Part shown: positions 1 through 11,100 of the stretch, piece after piece
How the letters are laid out: every line of letters starts with the position of its first letter
Position numbering within the stretch: position 1 is the first letter of the stretch
NCBI GenBank assembly: GCA_020744425.1
Contig: JAGMUV010000063.1
Location: 1-27,526, forward strand
Source of the DNA: Dactylonectria macrodidyma
Taxonomy: Eukaryota; Ascomycota; Sordariomycetes; Hypocreales; Nectriaceae
Length of the DNA stretch: 27,526 nt
Direction of reading: 5' to 3'
Notes under the pieces: model-generated
The model's database searches: none
Told to the model about the DNA's origin: nothing
Seen by the model: the letters and a program-made list of their open reading frames with translations, nothing else
Program-made: the position numbers and the translations under genes

Positions 1-60
1 ACCTAACGCAACTTACTTACTCGCCTCAAAAACCTTTATAACCTTCTTTTGCTTCCATCC

Positions 61-217
61 TCCCTTCCTCTCTTCCTTCCTTCCTCCCTCCCTCTCTTCC
101 TTCCTTCCTCCCTTCCTCTCTTCCTTCCTTCCTCCCTTCCTCTCTTCCTTCCTTCCTCCCTTCCTCTCTTCCTTCCTTCCTCCCTTCTCTCTTCCTTCCT
201 TCCTTCCTTCCTTCCCC
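61..217. repeat. 24-bp pyrimidine tandem repeat
   Basis: Five full 24-base units of only C and T (starting 61, 85, 109, 133 and 157), then a degenerate, slipped sixth copy to about 217. The unit is built from TTCC/TCCC/TCTC tetramers. It gives an artefactual 8-residue periodic frame (LPSSLPLF) on the plus strand and a Lys/Arg/Glu/Gly-rich frame on the minus strand, so neither frame should be called a gene. Confidence 0.9.
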
Positions 218-846
218 TGTTCGCCTCTACAACAACTCCTCCTCTTGTCTGTTAAACAACCCTTGTCCCGCTCTACTCTTCTTCTCTCTCCAAACACACC
301 ACTACTCCCTTCTACGTAACACACCCACAAAACTGCTGCAAACTGCTTTACCTTTACTAACCCTTTCCTTGCTTCATACTACTCTTAACGACCTTGCTAC
401 TTAAACTGCCCTTCGTCTTCCTCTTCCTCTTTACCTTTTTCTTCGTAACCAACGTAAAAACGCTAACTGTTTTGCTCTACTCGTTGAAACTGTACTTTAA
501 CTCTTGACCAAACCTTCACTACCTTTTGTTACTCTCCCTTGCCCCGTTCTTCCTCTACTTTACCTTTATTTTCATAACCCTTACTTAAAACTTAACTTGA
601 CTGTCCATTAACTGCCTTAACCCTTTTGTAAAAACACTTACTTCGCCTTGGACCCTCCTTGTCTGCACCCTAAACACGAATAACCACTAACCCTCGCTTT
701 TCTCCACTTTTTCTCTCTACTTCCTAACATCCTAACTTCTCCTTTTCCCAACCCCACGTTGTTAACTTGCCACTAACAACTCGTCCTAAAACAACCGCGC
801 CTCACCTACTTTCCTACCCTACACCTGACAATCCTTTTCTTTGCAA

Positions 847-963
847 CTTCCGTTCTCGACTTCCGTTCTCGACTTGCGTTCTCGACTTGCGTTCTCGACT
901 TGCGTTCTCGACTTGCGTTCTCGACTTGCGTTCTCGACTTGCGTTCTCGACTTGCGTTCTCGA
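847..963. repeat. 13-bp minisatellite, nine copies
   Basis: Nine head-to-tail copies of CTTGCGTTCTCGA. The first two read CTTCCGTTCTCGA and the other seven are identical. The array ends where the unit decays into CTTGCCGTTTCTC at 964. The unit is not a multiple of three, so the frame rotates through it and it is not protein-coding. Near-identity suggests recent expansion. Confidence 0.95.
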
Positions 964-2031
964 CTTGCCGTTTCTCTTACTCTCCGTTTTTGACACTCCT
1001 GAACTTCTTACCCTACTCGACTCTTCCTCTTTCCCTTTTTTTTCTTCTCCTTCGCTTTTCTCTCCCTTCCTGTACTCTGACCTCTATCCTGTCTGCTTTC
1101 TCCTCTTTTGTTGACAAACCTCCTTCTCCTTCTTTGTCTGATACCTCCTCTCCCTTCTACCTCTTGCCACCTAACGCGAAACACTCAACACTCCGCTTCA
1201 CCAACTGTTGCTTCTCGCCACTTACTACGCGCGCGTACATACATGCACACTTTCCTGCACCTAAACCCTTTGTTCCTTTCTTGCCTACTTTAACACCCAC
1301 CTTCCTTCCCTCCTCTCCCGCTCTGCGCCAAAACCCAACCCAAAACAACCTTCTAACCCTACACTCCCCCCCTTAATAACTATGTTTTCTCCCTTTAACC
1401 CTAACAACTACTACTCGCGCTAACCTCGACCTTCCTATTCGCTCTCGCCACCGCTCCTGAACCACGCCCTTCTTCCCCAACTCTTACCTGCTTCTACACA
1501 CCTGTCTGCAACACTCAAACTCGCCGCCTCGACGCCCTTGACCTCCTCGACACATACTCCTTTCCTTCACTTAATCAAACTCCCAAACCACCTAATGTTT
1601 ACTACCTCTTTACTTGCTTTACGTCTTCTGCTTTGCACCACTTGCCGCTTAACTCGATCTCCTCTACCAACTGCCCGCTCTCCATTCCTCAAACCCGTCC
1701 TAACCACCTAAACGTGCTCTGTTTTGCAACCCTTCGCGAAAACCCGTGCTTAAACCCAACTGCTCAACCCTCCGCGCTATTTAACGTCCTACCTTCCTCG
1801 TCTACACCCACTGCCTGACTCCTTTTCTCGATAACGCCGTATTAAACCGATCTGCTCTCTTCTTCACCCTTTTACCGCCTTTCCCGTTTCTTTCTCGCTT
1901 GTCTCCCCTCTCTATGCCCTTTTTCTTCCCGCCTCTTTCTCAACTGACCTTGCCGTTTCCTGACTTTCCGATCTACCCTTTGAAACTGTACTAAACTTCT
2001 GTTCTTCCGACCCCTCGCCCCCGACCCTGCT

Positions 2032-2324
2032 CGCGAACGCGCACGCGGGACCCGGGGACGGCCGGCGGGAACGCACAGGCCGGACAACCCGAACCGGCGC
2101 CACCGGCGGCAGCACGGGACCGGGGGGCGGCGCGGCGCGCGGCGGCGGCCGCCGCACCCGGCGCGACGCGGGCCACCGGACGAACCGAACACGCCCGCGG
2201 GAAAAAACCCCGAACGCGGCGGGCGGCCGACGGGACGGCGGGCGACGGCGGACACAAAACGCGCCGGGAACCGGACGAACCCGACGGGCACGCGGGCGGC
2301 GGCGAACCACACGAACGACGGACG
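2032..2324. other. T-free GC-rich block
   Basis: Not one T occurs on the plus strand in these 293 bases (flanking T at 2031 and 2325; the next after that is at 2342). By my count about 59 bases are A and the other 234 are G or C, about 80% G+C, with abundant CpG. The flanks are C/T-rich and G-poor, so both edges are abrupt. All six frames are open simply because every stop codon needs a T on one strand or an A on the other. I know of no named element like this. Confidence 0.9.
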
Positions 2325-2375
2325 TGGGACGGGCCGAAGGATAACCTAACAACCAACTCTAACTCCTAACAACCT

Positions 2376-2449
2376 CCCCCCCCCCCTAACCCTTAAAAAA
2401 CCACTCCCCCTAACCTTAAATAAACCACTCCCCCTAACCCTTAAATAAA
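2376..2449. repeat. Telomere-like tandem units with C11 run
   Basis: An 11-base C run (2376-2386) leads into nearly three imperfect units of 20 to 25 bp (2381-2400, 2401-2424, 2425-2449). Each contains CCCCCTAACC(C)TTAAA, that is, a degenerate CCCTAA telomere repeat followed by an A-rich tail. The C-rich strand reading 5'-3' from the left fits a left chromosome end. It is not a pure telomere array. Confidence 0.75.
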
Positions 2450-3303
2450 CTAACACCCCCTCACGCATCTCCCCACCTCAATTCGCTCCCAACTGAATAC
2501 CACTTCCCTCCCTGCCCCCTTTATATTGTCCCCTCTGCCCTCCTCTCCATCTCATTCTGCCCCGCCCCCCCCCTCCCTCTCATCCCATCTCGTCACCTCT
2601 GCACCTCTCCGGTCTTATTATATCTATCGAACCTCTTGTATTGACCTATCCATATACCCCCCTCGTCTCATCTCATCCCTTCCGCTTGCTCGCCTGTCCT
2701 ATATCATCTGTCCACTTAACACTCCCTTCTTGTTCTCTCTGTACGGACTCCCACCTATCTTGCCTCGTCCATCCGCCCCTATATCCCACTCTGTCCACTT
2801 ACATCCGTGCCCCACGCCGTCTACCTGCCCCCGTGTGATGCTCGCTCCTCGTGCGCCGGCCACCCTCGCCCCCCCCGCATTGTACCGCTACCCTATACCG
2901 GCTTCTGACCATACCGGGCTGATACCTTCCTTCGGCTGTAATTATATTTATCCTGCTGTTCGGTGCTTGTTTTTATAATGTGCGGCTGTTAAATAAAACG
3001 GGTTCTCTTTTTATCGAATTGCCCACTTATCCCCTACCCTATACTCACTCCCTCCTCTACTCCCCCTTAATAACAAACTATATGACTTTCCAATTGCCTC
3101 CCCATTATATATCATGACTGATATTGCTCCTTATTGTTATTCTCTTCTAAAACCCTTGCTTAAATCACTTAATCCGTACTGCTGCTGCGTATCTCATTTT
3201 TCTGTTCTTTTTATTAATTCCTTTGCATTTCAACCATCAATATCTATGTTTTATTACCTGAACATTTTTCTCACCACCTCTCGCTATCGCCCCCTTCTTA
3301 TAT
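2450..3303. other. C/T-rich intergenic DNA, no gene seen
   Basis: Pyrimidine-rich sequence downstream of the helicase gene's stop codon. Open frames are Ser/Pro/Leu-rich, short and without family features. This is where the helicase transcript would end. AT-rich words near 2940-3000 and 3060-3130 could serve as 3'-end signals, but none is convincing enough to call. Confidence 0.5.
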
Positions 3304-6300
3304 CTACTCTTCAACCCACTCTTTCTCCAATCGTGTCACTACCTGACACATTCGACTCGCTTGAATCCCACCCCCTACTCTACCTCCCCATTCCACCATC
3401 TCCCCTAACCATAAATATACTTTCGCCATATCCTCCTTGTCGGTGGCGTCTAAATCCTCTACTCCCATCGTCTTCTTAACCCACCACCACCACCACTCTA
3501 CCCCTCGCACCCTCTGCGCTACCAATATCTCAAATAACACCCCGGGATACTGGCACTTCTTCGTCCTGTCCCGTTTAAATAACCGTCCATCATTACTTGC
3601 CTCAACCCACTGACAACATATCGCCTGCGGCAATGCGCAATCGAAACATGCTGAAAACCGCGCAAACCTCTGCTTCGTCATCATCTCCTCCGTCACGTCC
3701 TCCATGCCCTTTTGCATACTCTCCCACTTCCACGTATCCCTCTCGGGACATGCTTCCATCCGGTGCTCGACGTCCACGGCGCCCTGCATCATGCATACCG
3801 CGCAACGTCCCGCCCACGCGGCCAACATGTCCTCAAACTGATGCAACTCGGCCGTCTCTCGCATCACCTGTACCTCCCGATTCCTCTCGTTTTCTCGAAT
3901 CGGCCGCTGACTGCGTTGATAATCGGCCTCGATCTCCGCTTCCCGTCTCTCCTCCTCGTCCTCCTCTACTCCGTCTACCCCACTCGCCTTCCTCATCCTC
4001 CCACCACGGCTCGCACTCGGTCAACTCATGCATCGCCCTCGCCATTCGATGCCCCTGACACACATCGCATGCCTCTTCCCCCTCCACGCACCCTATTCGG
4101 TCCTTGTTGCCGTCCATCTCTCGGTCCAACACCTCTCGTCGGCACCGTTTTCCCTCGGCATACTCGATCACGTCGTCGTCCCATGCCCACTCATCCTGCT
4201 GCCCACTCTTTCCACGCAACTGCTTTTCCTTTTCCTGCTCCTTCCGCTGCTTCTGCTGCGCCAACCATGACCGTCGAACCACTACTACCGACTCGCTCCT
4301 CTGTCCCCCTAACCCCCCTCGTCCGCTTTCTTGTACGACATTCACCAACTGTCGTGGGATCCCCGCGTGCACCACCAAACATACGCCCGGATCGTCGATG
4401 CCCATCCCCAACGCATTCGTCGCCGCTATCCATCCCGCCCTGCCCCCCGTGCTGATCCTCCATTCCTCCATCCGCCGGGCCTTTTCCTTTGCGTTGCCCA
4501 CCCCTCGCCAATATCCCACGCAACCCAACATCGCCGTGATCTGTTCTACCCTCTTGATCGTCCCCCCGTATATGATCACCTTGCCCCGACTATGCGTTGC
4601 CGTCCACGCCCGCACAATCTCGCACACCCGCTCCGCAATCGCATCATCTTCTTCGCCCTCTTCCTCCCCCTCCCCGTTCACCTTCACCTTCGCCTTCGCC
4701 TTCGCCTTCTTCTTCCTCTTCTTCCCTCCCCCCTGACCTGCCTCCTCCCCGTCTTCCAAATGATCACCCTGTACCGGATGTTCGGTCGCGTCGTCGGCTC
4801 TCGGAACATCCGTACGCGCTCCGGGATGAACTGCAACGCGGCGAACAATGCCTTTTCCTGCGTCTTTTTCAACGTTGCCGTCAAACATATCACCGGCACC
4901 CCAAACTCCTGCATCGCCTGCCCCAACCGGGCCACCCGTGGTCGAAACGTCTTGGAACATTGCAACACCGTGTGGCACTCGTCCACCACGATCCTGTCCA
5001 ACTTCTGCTGCCCGTGCATGCGCTCGACAAATGCCCGGAACCCCTTTGTTACCACCGACTCGGGCGTCACAAACACCAACGACGCGGCCCGCTGCACGCC
5101 CCGGCTGCTCCACACGTACGAATCGATGCCCATCTTCGCACACCGCGCGTTCATGTCGTTCTCCAACGCCACCAACGGCGTCACCACAATCGTCACCCCG
5201 TCGGGCGTGCAATACGCCGGCAGCATGAACGTCAAACTCTTGCCCCCTCCGGTCGGCGTGATCTGAACGATCGGCCACTCGCCCCGTGCCACGGCGCGTA
5301 TGACGGGTTCCTGCAACCCCCGGAACGTAACGGCGGACCCCATCATCTGCTGCAACTGCCCCTGCATGTCCGCGCGGTGCAACCGTCCGAACCGCTTCCG
5401 CCGCACATCCTCCCGGTCGGCGTCGAACATGCCCCGGCCCCGCTTCGCTCCGGTGATCCACTCCGTCCGGTCCTCGGCCCCTAATCCGAAAAATTGGTGC
5501 CACTGCATGCTGACCTTGCGGAACTGCTCTCGACTGCGCATCGTGCCCAAATCGCCTTGCCCAAACATCCGCGCATATATCAACCCTCCCACGTGCGACC
5601 CGTGCCCGGCCTGCAAATCGTGTATGCTGTCGACCAAACTGCCGATCAACTCGTCCTCGCCGTCGTCGAATCCGTCGCCGGTGCCGTCGCCAAACACCTT
5701 GTTGAAATACCGGTTGGAAATGCCAATCGCAATGTGCCGCCACATACTGATGTTCAACGTGTGCCCGGAATACTCGGCGCTGTACCGCTGCAACACGCGC
5801 CGGGCTCGGTCACTCGTCCATTTGGGCTCGCGGAACCACTGCATGAACGCGGCCTCCTCTTCTGGGTCTTCTTCCGGCTTCGGCGTTGCCTCGGGCACGT
5901 CTGGCACCTCGTTTCTATCGCTGCCATCCTGTTCTTCCCACTCTTCTTCACCCTCCACCGTCTCGCCTTCGTTATCCCCCCTCTCGCTCTCGCCATTCAC
6001 CATCTCCCAACCCTCCTCACTCCCCTCCTCCCCCCCTCTACCCATCCCTATGTTCTCTCCCGCCCTCCTTCTTCGCTTCTCCTTTTTTTTCCGTTTCTTC
6101 GCCTCTTTCCGCTGGCTCTTGGCTTCCTTCTTCACCTTCTTCTCCTCTTTCACCCGCGCCTCGAAACTGCTCACCACCGTACTCATCTTCTTCTCCTTTC
6201 TCCCGTCCTCCCCCACCACCTCGTCGGCCCACAAAAACGCACTCATCCTCCTCTTCTCCTTGATCGTCCCCTGCACATTCTGCCAAAACGGCAACACCAA

Positions 6301-6516
6301 CCACATATACCATACCAACAACTCTCCCACCTCGCGGGGCAAAAACCGATGAATCACCTTGATCTCGGACGACTTGCGGAACCCCTTGTGGTACATGGTC
6401 ACAAAACACACCATCGCCTCGTGGATAAAAATGTTCCGCACCCCGCCGTTCATCGTGTTCCACATGCGCAACCCTAACAACTCGGGTGCACGCGCTGGCT
6501 GACCCCCTGTGATATG
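3304..6516 (-). pseudogene. Telomere-linked RecQ-type helicase, 3' part (interrupted, frame-shifted)
   Basis: C-terminal half of a subtelomeric RecQ-like DNA helicase. From 6513 the frame reads ITGGQPARAPELLGL, the first recombinase-like box, followed by YHKGF, MWRHIAIGI and AGH..IYAR (see findings). An acidic/basic linker follows, then the helicase: FRGLQ (motif 0), Walker A ITPTGGGKS (Lys at 5239-5241), VVTPLVAL (Ia), VVDECHTV (II, near 4972-4983), ICLTATL (III), GKVIIYGG (IV), ATNALGMGIDDPG (V) and QESGRGGLGG (VI). A Zn knuckle C-x17-C-x6-C-x2-C and a Cys-rich tail (CAVC..SACFDCALPQAICCQW) end at a stop at 3304. Two frame changes interrupt it: near the C6 run at 4728-4733 (motif III to IV), and between 3833 and 4020. 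An in-frame stop at 6517-6519 marks the edge of the inserted element. The usual second Arg of motif VI is Leu. Family assignment is confident; activity is doubtful. Confidence 0.85.
6509..6513. repeat. Left candidate target-site copy GTGAT
   Basis: GTGAT at the left edge of the inserted element matches GTGAT at 12293-12297. It could be a 5-bp target duplication. However, the helicase reading frame (VVNH joined to ITGGQ) fits better if no base or only two were duplicated, so ATCAC on both sides may be a pre-existing short repeat. Confidence 0.35.
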
Positions 6517-7706
6517 TCATACCCAAATCGGTAGGCCCATTGGCGCGTGTGGGCCATCTCTTTCGGACAAAGTCCAGCCTCTGAACAAGCGAAATAGCCG
6601 TTGTTCGTCTTCTTCTGTTCTTTTGGGGATCGCTGCCGTCGATTTCCCTTGCGCAGGGGGCTCGAGAGTAGGTCGGGAATCGGGCTGATAGTCGGCCATT
6701 GTGATACAATATTCGCAGCTTGTCGCTAGTCAGAAATGAGCCAAAGTACCGGTAGTCGGACGCATTGGCATTGTCAGACAATTAAAATCCACATAGTCGA
6801 AGGTCTAATAGCATCAGCCAATTGATGAGAATTATCTGAGGAACGCGTCCTCCATGAGGAAATGCACGGGATCGTACAGCTCTTTATTCCGCCAGTCAGG
6901 CACCTGCAGTCGCGAGCAGCATCATAGGAACAGCTGAACAGACATTCCAGGTAGCTTGATACCGGTAGGGAACAGGTATGTGTTGTCTTAAATCTAGCAT
7001 ATTAGTTAGCAAATACTTTAAACTCAACCTATTAACTAGGGGTTCTGTGGTATTTGTAAACCTCCGCTAGGATTAAGGAAATATCCACTGCATTCCACAA
7101 TTTCCACATGTGGCCTGGCTCCCGTGGAGTGGTAGTAAATCCACAACTGGGTCTGATGGAATGGAGTGTATTTGATATGGATCCACATGTGAGTCCATAT
7201 GTGGGTTTTCGTGGAGTGGCTTTGAACCCTGATTGCAGGGCCCGAAATATGAAATAGATAAACCTCTACCATATAGAAATATATCTCTTCTGGCTGGATA
7301 CAATTCGGAACTCATGTAGCCAGAATACATCTTTCCAGTAGATATTAAGCCAGCAGCGGGATCTATATGACATCCTAGCCAACGTAAATTTGGCCCGATC
7401 GAACATCAAGTCGACGCCGCGTAGTATAATTCGCAGCTGAGCTTCAACCGCCACGGAGCTCCAAATCTGGGTACCCTGCCATAAACCTAGGAGATAATCT
7501 TCATTCTATGCTAGTCCAGGCTATAGTGATGATGCAGCAATAATATCAAGTGGTCAATTGCGGAACAACTGTGGCCAGCCCGTATGTTGCAGCCATTTAG
7601 TGGTTTCGCTCTGCTCAATATCCAGGACTTAATCGGGCCCGGTTTCTTAAAACTGCATTTTAAGTTATAAATATAAGGGAAGATAATGATGGTAGGTTAT
7701 TCAATT

Positions 7707-7724
7707 GATGATGATGATGATGAT
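7707..7724. repeat. (GAT)6 microsatellite
   Basis: Six uninterrupted GAT triplets in the non-coding arm of the inserted element, flanked by related ATGAT words. Confidence 0.9.
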
Positions 7725-7999
7725 GAAAGTGAGCTACAAAGCCATCTGCTTGGGTGCGTTATCTACAATTGTCTTTCGAACACGTAAGGAACACGTGCAC
7801 ACGACGCGATTATTAAAATTACTTTCTACTTAATTATTAACAGCAATAGAAAATAGTTTAGCACGACTAAAGATGTCAAAGATTAGAGAGAAGAAAAAGA
7901 AAACATAGCAACCATTATAACAGGGGCAGGATTGCAGCATCTAATCAGAAAGCAGATCGTCCACTTTGAAATGAAAGATGGGTCGGGGGCGTCATATGC

Positions 8000-8027
8000 A
8001 AATCCCCTTTCAATTGAAAGGGGATTT
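8000..8027. repeat. 28-bp perfect palindrome
   Basis: AAATCCCCTTTCAA is followed immediately by its exact reverse complement, with no loop. Allowing one mismatched pair it extends to 34 bp (7997-8030). A related half-site TACCCTTTCA..TGAAAAGGT lies about 40 bases further right (near 8062-8083). It sits just downstream of the stop codon of the chromodomain gene, so it could be a cruciform-forming element structure or a 3'-end signal. Confidence 0.9.
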
Positions 8028-8123
8028 ACAGGGGTATAGACCAATGAGAGGGCATGGAATTACCCTTTCAATGAAAAGGTGAGAGCCCATAGGGATGTAT
8101 AAGCCAGTCTCTAGATAGCACTA

Positions 8124-11100
8124 TTATTTCTGGCTATTTCTCGCATCCCTCTGTTTTCTCTCATACGCGTTGACAATTTTCGGTACGTCAGCCTTTAATT
8201 GCCAAACTGGCTCCCATGTGTAATCCTTCTTATCAGGATACCCAACCCATGCGACGTGATACTCAATGCACCTTGGCCTAAGCTCACGTTTTCCTACAAT
8301 CTGATATACTTCAAACTTGCACTTGCTTCCCTCGTCGTTGCCTGTCAGACATTTCTGGATCGGCGGAATAATATAGCCCTTCCTAGCATCGAAGTTAAAC
8401 TCTTCAACATCATCAAAGAGAGGGTTGGGCATATGTTCTTCCACTAGCCCTCCTTGCCAGTCCCACAAGTCCTGGTCAGCCCAGTTCCATTCATGAAGAG
8501 CCTGGGTTTTTCGGTATTTTACCAATTCGACATGTCCAGCGGAGTACCAAGACATAGAGTTTATCCTTGAACCTTCTCCACGTATCTTTACTGGATTTGT
8601 AAAACGTGTGCCGCTACACTTTGGCAGCATCCAAAAGAACTGACACCCATATATGCCAAGTGACTTCCTCCAGTCATTGGCAACATCGAGACCTAAGGCT
8701 TGAGATAGCTCTTGGAATGCATGTCGGGTTACCAGGCGATACTGCAGATTATCCCACCGTTGCCGGGTAAATGGAACCTTGTACAAATGCTGATCATCCC
8801 AGTCAAAGAGCTGCTGAATCAGTTGGGCCCATGTCGGGCGCTCTTGCCACGTATGGCAGATCCGCCAATCCCTAGGGATATAAGGTTCTCCACTGTAGTA
8901 CTGAACAAGCCACGGCCTTACAGATCCCATAGTTTGTAGCTTTCTAAGTCCTTTGGCGGAGGCGAGGACTGGTGACTCTTCCCATATTTAAGCATCTCCA
9001 TGGTGAGGGCCAAGAAGCAAATACGTCGAATTCGATTGAGCTTATGGTCATCACCTGCTGAGCCGTCTCTCTTTAGACTCTTGGCAATATTGCTGATACC
9101 GTGATAAAGTTTAGTAATAGCACTCACTTGTCGTTGACGTTGCTTATATGTCCTCTGTGAGTCGGGTATGAAGAAACCGAATTTGGCTCTCGACAGACTC
9201 ATGAAACCGCAATTGCTCCCAATCGAACATAGAGCGCTTTAGCCAAACCATCCCGGTCTCCTTGGTCGTTTCGTAGATTCCGAGACCAAGCCATTGAACA
9301 CCTTGCTTCGTAGAATAGGAATCTCGGTATAAGTCATTTGAATGACCAGAGGCACTGTCAATACTGATAGCTTTAATAACCCTTGCAAGCATAGTTCCCA
9401 TAGCACCTGATGCGGGTGTCAGATGGGTTTGGCTTATGAGGAGATAGTCCAGTGCTCCAAGCCAACGGTTCAGGTCCCATCGTAGAAAATATAGCGCTTC
9501 TGGGGTAGGGATAGAGAAGTACGGCCGAGGCTCTGCATGACGGAAGGGTTGACTGTCTAGGTCTAGGATCTCGAAGACTTCCAGCTGGACCCGATACTCT
9601 TCGCGCGTCCCTAGGCTTGCCGTCTGAGAGTCACGAAAGGTGAGGTTTAAACGCTGCTTCGAACTTGAGTATGAACGCTTTCCTGCTTGGGCAACTTGTT
9701 CATCGACATGTGCTGTCCGCCAATGTGCACCACCGGCCTTGGACCAGAGCTGAAGGAGATTGTGGGGGATAAGCATGCTCTCGATATTGTGGTTGGTAAA
9801 GGGAAAGGTCTTTCTTGCATCTGAAAGCTCCTTGTAGCTATTATAGCGCTGGGCGTATACCACATGGGGGTGTAGAAAGTGCTGTTGTGGTGGACGTATG
9901 TTCATAGATGCGGCATCTCGAGTGCCGCTCATTGGGTGAGTGCGTCTTGAAAAGCGAGCTTGAGGATCTGCCGAGTCCAGCCAGTGTTGTAAACAACATG
10001 TCTTCCACCAATGAACCCGAGTGGCTCTGGAGATTGTCTCCTTGCCGACATCAAAATATGTCTTCTCGGGGATAAGATACCTTCGATCGATACTCTTATC
10101 TAATGCAGATAGCACGTTATCACGTAGGTTAGAGAAAGAAGTGCCAGTCCACATAGTTTTAGTCCCGTATATCTCGAAAACAATGAACATTCCTCGAAAG
10201 ATGGAGAATCGTAGGTCTGAAAGCCTGGATAGCATGGCCTCCAAGACCTGACACTGAGGCCTCGCTCACTGCATAATGTATGGGGTTGGTGCCCCCGATA
10301 TCCAAGTTCGATGCTCATTGTGCTTTGCTCGCATTAGACTGGCACCGATTGCCCAGGTCGCCGGAAAATGCTGCATCGATGTCGGAGGCAATATATCACG
10401 TATTGACGGCAAGACGACACCATCAATCCAGAGGGCGTGTTGTTCTTCTGTCAAGAATGTCTCATTGATAAGTGGCATCCTGGGAAATGCGATGTAGATG
10501 TGAATGTCGTGGTCGGAAAAGGGCCTCTCCAAAACGGATGTGTCGACACCGGTGTAGGTTGCTTGCCCATGGAACACTGCACATGAATGGGCTTTCTGGA
10601 GATGATTTCGTTGAGATCGAGGGTAATAGGAGAATACGAAAGCCCCGGAATGCCTGGAGGGTGATGAACACTTCGGCCAGTACCGGCATCGACGTCGTAC
10701 TGGGGCTGTAACCTCCCCATCTGGTTGATGAGATTTAGCCATATTCAATACTGGCGGAGCCGCGCCTCCACTCAGCGCCTCCTCCCAAGGCTGGTCACCC
10801 TCTGTGGTCGGTTTAGAGCTTGCTAGGGCATCTGGTACACCAAGATCTCGAATATAGGTGGCCATCTCCTGGAGGCTAAGGCCGTCATCTCTCCCCACTT
10901 GCCCAGCCTCATCGAGGCAGGTATTGCATACCGGCTCGTCCAGCATATGGGCTTGCACCCAAGCAGCTGCTGTGCTATACTTACTGTTGTTGACAGTTTT
11001 GACACGGAGTCGCTTGCCATACTCACGATAAGGAGCATCTTCCTCGTCAGTGCTGCGATCACTTCCACTATAATCTGAAGTACCTCCTGCCTCATCTTCA

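Larger units (their letters stand above)
1..2031. other. Gene-free, G-poor subtelomeric DNA
   Basis: The plus strand is dominated by C, T and A. Many 60-base lines contain only 0 to 5 G, and 61-180 contain none. Open frames here are low-complexity Ser/Pro/Leu strings or their antisense and match no family I know. TAAC/CTAAC words are frequent, as expected of decayed CCCTAA-type DNA on the left end of a chromosome. Apart from the two tandem arrays listed separately I see no gene, tRNA or rRNA. Confidence 0.7.
6517..8123. other. Non-coding left arm of the inserted element
   Basis: No convincing gene. It contains several CCACATGTGG-like palindromic words (7104-7113, 7182-7192, 7195-7204) alternating with CGTGGAGTGG (about 7122 and 7210), a (GAT)6 microsatellite, and a long palindrome near 8000. 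Open frames such as those at 7036-7330 on the minus strand come from these repeats. Composition is more AT-rich and less strand-skewed than the helicase gene outside. Confidence 0.55.

Noticed and set aside
13..330. Open frames with periodic RKEERKGG or LPSSLPLF
   Set aside because: Translations of a 24-bp tandem repeat; no start context or family feature.
1872..2356. Three overlapping minus-strand open frames of 121-146 codons rich in Arg/Pro/Ala
   Set aside because: They are open only because the T-free plus strand leaves the minus strand without A, so no stop codon can occur.
3900..3980. 68-nt intron (GTAGAC..AACGCAG) explaining the last helicase frame change
   Set aside because: Joining these sites does not enter the frame that carries the Cys-rich tail.
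4028..6477. Long plus-strand open frames opposite the helicase
   Set aside because: Pro/Ser/His-rich antisense shadows of the helicase reading frames, which carry all the recognisable motifs.
8900..8932. 29-nt intron (GTAAGG..TACTACAG) rescuing the chromodomain gene frame
   Set aside because: Too short for a fungal spliceosomal intron; one missing G in the preceding GGG run is simpler.
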